DNA of 64,000 nucleotides. It comes from an uncultured Succinivibrio sp. (GTDB lineage: Bacteria; Pseudomonadota; Gammaproteobacteria; Enterobacterales; Succinivibrionaceae). Positions 57,419 through 64,000 of this stretch are shown here, piece by piece (position 1 is the first letter of the stretch; the number at the start of each line of letters is the position of its first letter). Location: positions 1-64,000 of the forward strand of contig CAKQDA010000009.1 of the NCBI GenBank assembly GCA_934218695.1, written 5' to 3'. Position numbers and translations under genes: made by a program. The notes beneath the pieces were generated by a model. It had not been told where the DNA came from. It searched no databases and saw only the letters and a program-made list of their open reading frames with translations.

Positions 57419-58384
57419 ATGGCAGTTGTAAGCATTGGTTCTTCTAAGAGACCAAGCTCAAAGGGACACAGACCACCACCAAGATTTGTACCAGGTAAAA
57501 AGATTTCCTGGAGAGAGAGAGCGATCATCTTTGTTCCATACGTATGGATGATCCTATTTTTCCTGATTCCTTTTTTAATTATATTTAAGATTTCGTTTTC
57601 AATCACAGAGATCTCTATTCCACCTTATTCTCCAATCATTACTTTTGAGGAAGGTGCAATGCAGATCATTCTGCATCTTGAAAATTACACCAATATTTTT
57701 ACAGATCCTGACGGGACCTATCTGAGATCTTACTTAAAGTCAATTCAGGTAGCAGCCTTCTCAACACTTCTGTGTCTTGTCATAGGTTACCCTATTGCTT
57801 GGGCTTTATCTTCAGCAAAGAGTGCGACAAGAAACATTCTCTTTATTCTTATCATCATGCCAAGCTGGACTTCTTTTGTTGTTCGTATTTATGCCTGGAT
57901 GACTATTTTAAAAAGAGACGGTCTTATCAATGACATTCTTATGACATTAGGAGTCATTGATCATCCTTTACATATGTTACAGACAGATTTTGCCGTTTAC
58001 GTAGGTATCGTTTACTGCTACCTTCCATATATGGTTTTACCTCTGTTTTCAGCCTTGATGAAGGTTGACTACAGTCTGATTGAGGCTGCTCAGGATTTGG
58101 GATGCAGGCCTGTAAAGACATTCTTCCAGGCTTTAGTTCCACAGACTAAAAGCGGTATTATCGCAGGTTCAATGCTAGTATTTATACCTGCAATCGGTGA
58201 GTACGTAATTCCTGAACTTTTAGGTGGAAAGGACTCAATTCTTATCGGCAGAATTCTCTGGCAGGAGTTCTTCAATAACAGAGACTGGCCTTTAGCTTCA
58301 GCTGTGGCTATTACCATGTTAACCATTATGGCTATACCAATCATCTGGTTCTTTAAAGCTCAGCGCAAGAAAGGAGACTACTAA
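57419..58384 (+). CDS. potH: Polyamine ABC transporter permease (PotH-like)
   Basis: 321 residues with six TM segments. The N-terminal block V-P-Y-V-W-M-I-L-F-F-L-I-P-F-L-I-I-F-K (about 38-56) and E-A-A-Q-D-L-G-C-R-P-V-K-T-F-F (about 221-235), the EAA loop contacting the ATPase, match PotH; F-I-P-A-I-G-E-Y-V-I-P-E-L-L-G-G follows (258-273). The length (E. coli PotH 317) is closer to PotH than PotB (275). Starts 11 bases after potG, GAGG upstream; potI follows by one base. Confidence 0.93.
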   Translation: MAVVSIGSSKRPSSKGHRPPPRFVPGKKISWRERAIIFVPYVWMILFFLIPFLIIFKISFSITEISIPPYSPIITFEEGAMQIILHLENYTNIFTDPDGTYLRSYLKSIQVAAFSTLLCLVIGYPIAWALSSAKSATRNILFILIIMPSWTSFVVRIYAWMTILKRDGLINDILMTLGVIDHPLHMLQTDFAVYVGIVYCYLPYMVLPLFSALMKVDYSLIEAAQDLGCRPVKTFFQALVPQTKSGIIAGSMLVFIPAIGEYVIPELLGGKDSILIGRILWQEFFNNRDWPLASAVAITMLTIMAIPIIWFFKAQRKKGDY

Positions 58385-58385
58385 A

Positions 58386-59264
58386 ATGATCCTGAAAAAA
58401 CAGACTAAGAGTCTTGTCTTAAGAGTAGTTATCCTTGCACTGGCACTTACATTCCTGTACATGCCAATCATGACTCTGATTGTTTATTCATTCAATGAGT
58501 CTAAGATGGTGACCGTGTGGACGCAGTTCTCTTTGAAGTGGTACAAGGCATTATTTAGCAACTCTGCAATTATTACTGCAGTTGGCATATCACTTACAAT
58601 TGCGTTTATGTCGGCTGTCACTTCAGTGGTTATCGGCACCCTAGCCGCATTTGTAATGGTGAGAGTACACAGATTCCACGGAGAAAGCGCATTTCTGCTG
58701 TTTATGACTGCACCTATGATCTTACCTGAGGTCATCTCTGGTCTTGCTCTGCTACTACTGTTTGTAACCCTGGGAGACGTCATTCCTGTCTTTTCTGACA
58801 GAGGTCTGATAACTATCTGGATTGCTCATGTAACCTTCTGTTCAGCATATGCTACAGTAGTTATCCGCTCGAGATTTGTAGAACTTGATATTTCAATCGA
58901 AGAGGCAGCAAAAGATCTGGGAGCAGGTCCGCTCAAAGTATTCTTTGTGATTATTCTCCCAGCTATTATGCCTGCTGAGGTGGCCGCATTTCTGCTTTCA
59001 TTTACCATGTCAATGGATGATCTGGTTATCACCAGTTTCGTGGCAGGACCAAATTCTACAACTCTCCCAATGCTGATCTTCTCTAGCGTAAGACGAGGTC
59101 TTTCCCCTGAGATCAATGCACTAGCATCAGTAATTGTGCTGGTTGTATCCTGCTTTGCATTTGGATCATGGGTTCTGACAGTGAGAAAACAGAAGCGCAA
59201 AGAAAAGAATCAGGCTTTAATCAAAGCAGCTTTACGAAAGGAAACTGCTCGTCGTACAGCCTAA
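58386..59264 (+). CDS. potI: Polyamine ABC transporter permease (PotI-like)
   Basis: 292 residues, six TM segments. E-A-A-K-D-L-G-A-G-P-L-K-V-F-F (about 175-189) is the EAA loop; T-M-S-M-D-D-L-V-I-T-S-F-V (about 207-219) and P-M-L-I-F-S-S-V-R are PotI-like. Basic C-terminal tail. It forms the pore with PotH. No potF (substrate-binding protein) gene follows; the operon ends in a terminator. Confidence 0.93.
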   Translation: MILKKQTKSLVLRVVILALALTFLYMPIMTLIVYSFNESKMVTVWTQFSLKWYKALFSNSAIITAVGISLTIAFMSAVTSVVIGTLAAFVMVRVHRFHGESAFLLFMTAPMILPEVISGLALLLLFVTLGDVIPVFSDRGLITIWIAHVTFCSAYATVVIRSRFVELDISIEEAAKDLGAGPLKVFFVIILPAIMPAEVAAFLLSFTMSMDDLVITSFVAGPNSTTLPMLIFSSVRRGLSPEINALASVIVLVVSCFAFGSWVLTVRKQKRKEKNQALIKAALRKETARRTA

Positions 59265-59271
59265 AATTAAG

Positions 59272-59302
59272 GAGCCTCTATAGAGGCTCTTTTAGTTTTT
59301 TC
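59272..59302 (+). terminator. Terminator of potGHI
   Basis: GAGCCTC (59272-59278) pairs with GAGGCTC (59283-59289) around TATA, followed by TTTTAGTTTTTT. Seven bases after the potI stop. Confidence 0.85.
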
Positions 59303-59336
59303 TTCTCTCAAACTCAATCTTAAAATGATTTTTTTT

Positions 59337-59366
59337 CTGAACTTCATCAGATTTTTGTATATAATA
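59337..59366 (+). promoter_or_regulatory. Probable prs promoter
   Basis: TATAAT at 59360-59365 is a consensus -10, about 35 bases upstream of the prs ATG. A -35 is weak (CTGAAC near 59338-59343). Confidence 0.4.
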
Positions 59367-59400
59367 CGCACACATTCTTCAATCACTAATCGAGATATTT

Positions 59401-60354
59401 ATGTCTGATTTAAAACTCTTCTCTGGTAATGCTACACCAGAACTTGCAAATGAAATTGCAAAATGTCTTTACACTAACCTGTCTGATGCAACTGTTGACA
59501 CTTTCTCTGATGGTGAAGTCCATGTTCAGATCAACGAATGTGTTCGTGGTTGCGATACCTTTGTAATTCAGTCAACTTGTGCTCCTACAAATGATAATCT
59601 GATGGAGCTTTTAGTAATGATTGATGCATTGCGTCGCGCTTCAGCTGGCAGAATTACCGCAGTTGTTCCTTACTTTGGTTATGCCCGTCAGGACAGACGA
59701 GTTCGTTCAGCACGTGTACCTATCACAGCTAAAGTAGTTGCTGATTTACTATCATCTGTTGGTGTTGACAGAGTTTTAACTGTTGATCTTCATGCCGAAC
59801 AAATCCAGGGCTTCTTTGATGTGCCTGTTGATAACTGCTATTCTTCAAAGCTGTTCGTAGAAGACATGAGATCATTAGAATTAAAGAATCCTTGCATTGT
59901 TTCACCAGATATGGGTGGTGTTGTAAGAGCAAGAGCTATCTCAAAATTACTTAATGACGCTGATATAGCTATTATCGACAAGCGCCGTCCACGTCCTAAC
60001 GTATCAGAGGTCATGAACCTAATCGGTGAAGTTAAGGACAGAGAGTGCATCATTGTTGATGATATGATTGATACCGGTGGAACCTTATGTAAGGCTGCTG
60101 CAGCGCTAAAGGCTCGTGGTGCTAAAAAAGTTATCGCCTACGGCACCCACCCTGTTCTATCTGGCTCTGCCTATGAAAATATTAAGAACAGCGTAATTGA
60201 TACTATTGTTGTAACCAACTCAATTCCTGCTACCGAGCAGTTCAAGGCTACTGGTAAATTCAGATACGTATCATTAGCTCCTACATTAGCTGAAGCAATT
60301 CGTCGTATCAACAACGATGAGTCTATTTCAGTTATGTTTAATGATGCTGTTTAA
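59401..60354 (+). CDS. prs: Ribose-phosphate pyrophosphokinase
   Basis: 317 residues. The family signature region holds [15 protein letters not shown] (about 128-142), Y-F-G-Y-A-R-Q-D-R (about 94-102) in the ATP site, and the PRPP-binding loop [12 protein letters not shown] (about 218-229). Makes PRPP from ribose-5-phosphate and ATP for nucleotides, His and Trp. Length equals E. coli Prs (315). Single gene with its own terminator. Confidence 0.97.
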   Translation: MSDLKLFSGNATPELANEIAKCLYTNLSDATVDTFSDGEVHVQINECVRGCDTFVIQSTCAPTNDNLMELLVMIDALRRASAGRITAVVPYFGYARQDRRVRSARVPITAKVVADLLSSVGVDRVLTVDLHAEQIQGFFDVPVDNCYSSKLFVEDMRSLELKNPCIVSPDMGGVVRARAISKLLNDADIAIIDKRRPRPNVSEVMNLIGEVKDRECIIVDDMIDTGGTLCKAAAALKARGAKKVIAYGTHPVLSGSAYENIKNSVIDTIVVTNSIPATEQFKATGKFRYVSLAPTLAEAIRRINNDESISVMFNDAV

Positions 60355-60674
60355 TCATATTTGAAAGTAAATAAATATAATTCAAAGCTCAGCTTCTGCT
60401 GAGCTTTTTCGTATCAGTTGACCTTTAGTAAGTCTGTCAATTTTCTATTCAATCACTAACCTCTCTAAAATACCAAAAGCAATTTCTTTGTTGTAAAGTT
60501 AAACTCCAAATCATATAAATTCAATTTCGAAATTTCAAAATCATCTAATAAATTTGCATTCAATAAATAAGGATAATTAGAACAGATAAAGAAAAAAATA
60601 TTGTCATAAACAAGAGCGACAGAACTTTTGTACCAATTCCAGCTAGTAGTGACTGTTATGCATAGATAAGAACA
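60355..60674. other. Intergenic gap between prs and the DUF1703 relic
   Basis: Holds the prs terminator; the remaining bases are AT-rich and I see no gene in them. The start of the DUF1703 relic must lie here but is decayed. Confidence 0.4.
60384..60409 (+). terminator. Terminator of prs
   Basis: AAAGCTCAGC (60384-60393) pairs with GCTGAGCTTT (60398-60407) around TTCT, followed by T residues. Confidence 0.85.
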
Positions 60675-61565
60675 GTCAACTGTTACTATGTGGATAAGAC
60701 TCCATACCTTAAGACTGTATTCTCAAAGGAAGTATCAACAGATAAGAAAGCTTCTGCTGCCGGCACTCCTGTACTGCTCTTTACAAGACCAAGACGCTTT
60801 GGCAAAACACTGCTCATGGATATGTTTAAAAACTTCCTTAAGATAAACAGTGATGCTCCTGATGACACCTCAGTTCAGAAAAGGCTTAACAATACTTGAG
60901 GATAAAGAGTTCTGTGAAAAGTTCATGGGAGGTTTCCTGTGATCTCCATTACCTTAAAAGGTGTTAATGGTAAAGATTTTAAAGCGGCCTAACTTACAAA
61001 AGACAGTAACTCTGATAAGGAAGTTACTGCAAGAATACCAAACCTCGAAATTCTAAAATATTTTACTGACAATATTAAAGGCAGGTTTTCAGAAGAATTT
61101 AAAAAATTTAATCTCCCAGGCAGATTTGTGACGGCTATGGTTAACGGCAATTCAAAAGAAATCACTGATATTCTTTTTGATATGCTACAAAAGTATGTAT
61201 CTATAAGAGATACTGCCTCAGAAACTCCCTTAGAAAACTTCTATCATGGATTTATCTACGGTATCTTTACAGGCTGCGAAGGTATCATTTCCGAGTACCA
61301 TTCAAACTATGAATCAGGTAATGGCTATGCAGATATCACATTTAAGGCTGAACGTAACACCAAGGCAGCTGTGATTATAGAGATTAAAGCCACTGCAGAT
61401 GATGATGATGAGATGGATGAACTTGCAGCAAAAGCTCTGTCTCAGATCAAGAAAAAGAACTACGCCCTATCATATATTAAGCTTTCAAAGATCACCGATG
61501 TATATGCCTACGGTATAGTATTCTGCAGAAAAGACTGTATTGTGAACAGTATGAACTTAAAATAA
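60675..61565 (+). pseudogene. DUF1703 protein relic with a large internal deletion
   Basis: The N-terminal piece reads Y-V-D-K-T-P-Y-L-K-T-V-F and Walker A R-P-R-R-F-G-K-T, then breaks at stops and frameshifts near 60897-60990. About 300 residues, including Walker B, are missing. It resumes at about 60990 and continues as A-R-I-P-N-L-E-I, then the DUF1703 tail with G-Y-A-D-I-T-F and V-I-I-E-I-K-A to the stop at 61563-61565. The tail from the ATG 61128 is uninterrupted, 145 residues, but lacks the ATPase domain. Very similar to the intact copy at 34898-36757. Confidence 0.85.
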
Positions 61566-61836
61566 GTAAAGCTGAGTTAACTGCTTTTACGGTGTTTTGC
61601 TATATTTTCAATCAAAACAGATCTGAAAAATTTAAACGCAGTTCAAAGGATCAGAATAGTGTTAAATACCTTTTCCTAATGTTCTTATAGTGATTACCAG
61701 ATGTAGTATTCTTAAGTCACATTGATACTAAAGTTTCTGCTTAACTTTCATTTTTAAATATTAATATTTTTATTATAAAAGCAAAATATAAAGTGCTATT
61801 ATTCATAAAATTCTTTATTTATCAAAGGATAATATA

Positions 61837-63033
61837 ATGAACAGCACAAATTCACCTTCAACAACATGGAACATTGTTGAAAAATATTTTCCTTTAATAG
61901 TGTTGTCTGTTTTGGGATTCACCTTTAATACTTCTGAATTCATTCCAATTGGTTTACTTACAGACATCGCTCATGATTTTTCAATTTCAGAATCTCAGGC
62001 CGGTTTGCTTATCACTGTATATGCCTGGGTTGTAATGATCGCATCTCTGCCATTAATGATGATTGCATCTAAATTTGCATTAAAGAAATTATTATTAACT
62101 GTAGTAGGTCTGTTCGTTATAAGTCACTTTTTATCAACTGTTTCTACAGGTTTTGCAACACTTATGACCTCAAGAATTGGCGTTGCCTGCGCACATGCTA
62201 TTTTCTGGTCAATCGCATCTCCTCTTGCTGTAAAAATTGCACCAGACGGAAAGAAATCTTTAGGTTTAGGAATGATGGTAGCAGCCACTTCTGTTGCAAT
62301 GGTGGTAGGCCTTCCTTTAGGCCGTATTATTGGTCTGTATGTTGGATGGAGAACAACTTTTCTTTGTATTGCTGTTATCTCAGCCATTCTCTTTATGCTG
62401 CTTGTTATCGTCTTTCCCCAAATACCTGCTTCTGGATCTCTAAAGATATCTGATTTACCAAAACTGATAACTGATCCAGTCTTAGGAGGGATCTTCCTAA
62501 TGACAGCTATTGCCATTATTGGTCACTACTCAGCATACAGTTATATAGAGCCTTATCTTGGGCAGGTTGCAAAACTCTCTCCTGATGCAGTTACCTTTGC
62601 CTTAACAGTGTTCGGTGGTATAGGTATCGTAGGAAGTTTTATTTTTTCTAAACTGTTCAGTAAGTACCATTATTTTTTTAATCTGTTTGCAGTATTCGGA
62701 ATAGCTGTTTTTATCTTCTTATTAAAGTTTGCTTCGGGCAATATCGTAGCTTTGTATGCAGTACTAATCGGCTGGGGGCTTGCAATCACTGCTTACAATC
62801 TTGTTTATCAATATGAGATCATCAAATTTGCACCTGATACCACTGCTATAGCAATGTCAATCTATTCTGGTATCTACAATTTAGGAATCGGTGGTGGTGC
62901 TATGGCAGGAGGACTCGTGATAGACTATTTTTCCATAAGCTATATAGGTATTGTTGGCAGTTTCTTCCTAATCATTGCTGGAGTCTATCTTTATGCAAAA
63001 CTTCTGCCTAGACTGAAGTCAGTAGCTGATTAA
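61837..63033 (+). CDS. MFS transporter, sugar-efflux (SotB-like)
   Basis: 398 residues, twelve TM segments. T-F-N-T-S-E-F-I-P-I-G-L-L (about 30-42) is the SotB/AraJ-type motif; the loop-2 region has S-K-F-A-L-K-K-L and R-I-G-V-A-C-A-H-A (about 112-120) is the family motif B. Exports sugars or drugs by proton exchange; substrate unknown. ATG has AAAGGA 7 bases upstream. Single gene in a 270-base gap after the DUF1703 relic. Confidence 0.85.
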   Translation: MNSTNSPSTTWNIVEKYFPLIVLSVLGFTFNTSEFIPIGLLTDIAHDFSISESQAGLLITVYAWVVMIASLPLMMIASKFALKKLLLTVVGLFVISHFLSTVSTGFATLMTSRIGVACAHAIFWSIASPLAVKIAPDGKKSLGLGMMVAATSVAMVVGLPLGRIIGLYVGWRTTFLCIAVISAILFMLLVIVFPQIPASGSLKISDLPKLITDPVLGGIFLMTAIAIIGHYSAYSYIEPYLGQVAKLSPDAVTFALTVFGGIGIVGSFIFSKLFSKYHYFFNLFAVFGIAVFIFLLKFASGNIVALYAVLIGWGLAITAYNLVYQYEIIKFAPDTTAIAMSIYSGIYNLGIGGGAMAGGLVIDYFSISYIGIVGSFFLIIAGVYLYAKLLPRLKSVAD

Positions 63034-63115
63034 GCTTACTTTAAAAAAGTCGTAAATTTTTCTAAAGTTAAGATCTATACTTGCCGTTAATAACGGTAGC
63101 CCTGTGGAGTATCTT

Positions 63116-64000
63116 ATGTCTTTAGTTAACACTACATACAGTTTTATTGAAGGATCTGAAATACAGTCATTTCAGAATCACAATATTGCTGTGTCATCTG
63201 TTGGCAACAGACATGATGATGAAAAGAAAAAGAATACCCTTCAGGATGACTGCGTTACCCTCTCTGATGGAGTTCAGTCTCACAATGCTGATACATATTC
63301 ACATAACAGGAACAGAGCATTAAAAGCCTATCTGTCCTGTTCATCTAGTTCTGAAATTCAAAATTCTGACGGTCTTAGAAAACAGACTCTGTCAGATGCT
63401 GTAACTTCAATAAGAGATGCCCTAGGAGAGAAAGATCCTCTTGTCAGTGAGAATTTGAACAAAGTTTCTGATAACAGAACATCAACAACTGAAGATACAG
63501 AGAATTCACAAACTTCTGACAGTTTACAGAATAATGATACTGAAACCGTAAAAAAAACTGCTGCAGATAAAGCCAAGTATAAAGAGCAAAAGGAAGCTGA
63601 GCAAAATCATAATGATAAAAAACAGAACGGTGAATATCTGACAGACGAAGAGCAGTCAGAGGTAGAAAAGTTAAAAGCCAGAGACACTGAAGTTAGAACT
63701 CATGAACAGGCACATAAGGCTGCTGGAGGCTCATATGCCGGATCTCCTCAGTATGAGTATGCAACTGGACCTGACGGTAATAAATATGTAACAGACGGTC
63801 ATGTGAATATTGATATTGGAAAAGAATCCACTCCTGAAAAGACCATTGAAAAGATGCGTACTGTAATAAGTGCGGCTCATGCACCTGCAGAACCATCAGG
63901 ACAGGATTTAAAAGTTGCAGCCGAAGCTCAGCAGAAAATGTCAGAAGCACAGCAGGAACTGTCAGAAAAGAAGACACATGAAAACAGTCAGAAGATAAAT
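63116..64000 (+). CDS. SprA-related putative metalloprotease, partial at the window edge
   Basis: Open from the ATG at 63116 (GGAG six bases upstream) to the end of the window with no stop: at least 295 residues. The first 150 residues are polar and low-complexity. From about residue 178 comes the SprA-related domain (PF12118 type): L-T-D-E-E-Q-S-E-V-E-K-L-K-A-R-D, then H-E-Q-A-H (about residue 200), a zinc-like H-E-x-x-H motif, and G-G-S-Y-A-G-S-P-Q-Y-E-Y. Family members are called putative metalloproteases but no activity is established. The 3' part is outside the window. Confidence 0.85.
   Translation, partial: MSLVNTTYSFIEGSEIQSFQNHNIAVSSVGNRHDDEKKKNTLQDDCVTLSDGVQSHNADTYSHNRNRALKAYLSCSSSSEIQNSDGLRKQTLSDAVTSIRDALGEKDPLVSENLNKVSDNRTSTTEDTENSQTSDSLQNNDTETVKKTAADKAKYKEQKEAEQNHNDKKQNGEYLTDEEQSEVEKLKARDTEVRTHEQAHKAAGGSYAGSPQYEYATGPDGNKYVTDGHVNIDIGKESTPEKTIEKMRTVISAAHAPAEPSGQDLKVAAEAQQKMSEAQQELSEKKTHENSQKIN

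Noticed and set aside
57397..57606. Minus-strand open frame over the potG-potH junction
   Set aside because: Shadow of the two plus-strand coding sequences, with no similarity of its own.
56191..59264. potABC (spermidine) naming
   Set aside because: Permease lengths (321 and 292) and the end of the ATPase match PotG/H/I better than PotA/B/C.
1..64000. CRISPR array, tRNA or rRNA genes
   Set aside because: No regularly spaced repeats and no cloverleaf or rRNA segment was seen on either strand by reading; a dedicated search was not possible.

Overview
The window looks like the chromosome of an AT-rich, anaerobic or fermentative gammaproteobacterium, most plausibly a member of the Succinivibrionaceae (Succinivibrio/Anaerobiospirillum/Ruminobacter type). 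This rests on recognisable gammaproteobacterial genes (rnfABCDGE, nth, pdxB, purT, sohB-topA, dusA, potGHI, prs, mepM), a flagellar hook gene, and the low GC. It is an inference from gene content, not a database match. No tRNA, rRNA or CRISPR array was seen.

Region 1 (about 1-15.7 kb) is an accessory island. It holds an IS66 relic whose tnpA carries an A-AAA-AAA slip site, a 654-residue protein with a C-terminal HEPN-type R-x4-H motif, a ruined Panacea (DUF4065) antitoxin followed by a ruined two-TM partner, a 1082-residue protein with an N-terminal SIR2 domain (defence-sirtuin-like), and an OLD-like ATPase gene that was frameshifted and then split by an IS3-type element. A frameshifted IS110/IS1111-type element, an IS66 tnpC relic and an intact ImmA/IrrE-PIN (DUF4411) pair follow.

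Region 2 (16.2-23.6 kb) is core: nth facing a complete rnfABCDGE operon with its terminator.

Region 3 (23.7-38.6 kb) mixes core genes (queC, a sigma-54-driven orphan flgE, a low-molecular-weight phosphatase, pdxB, purT) with wreckage. The wreckage comprises copies of a DUF1703 AAA-ATPase/nuclease-fold gene in various states, the tail of an aryl-polyene-type cluster (ketoreductase and ketosynthase fragments) fused to a DUF1703 tail, a broken OafA-type acyltransferase, and an ISAs1-like relic with recognisable terminal repeats.

Region 4 (38.6-64 kb) is mostly core: topA, sohB, a CvfB-like protein, rplY, dCMP deaminase, dusA with an aldo/keto reductase, an SLC13 permease, mepM, potGHI, prs, an MFS exporter and the start of a SprA-related protein. 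The striking feature is a set of intact, core-like ORFs that keep the fold of an enzyme family but have lost its active-site residues: an exonuclease I-like protein, a serine hydroxymethyltransferase-like protein without the PLP lysine, a RocB/M20-like protein with altered metal ligands, and an iron-alcohol-dehydrogenase-like protein lacking all four metal ligands. These pseudoenzymes and the partly decayed defence island are the main leads for follow-up.
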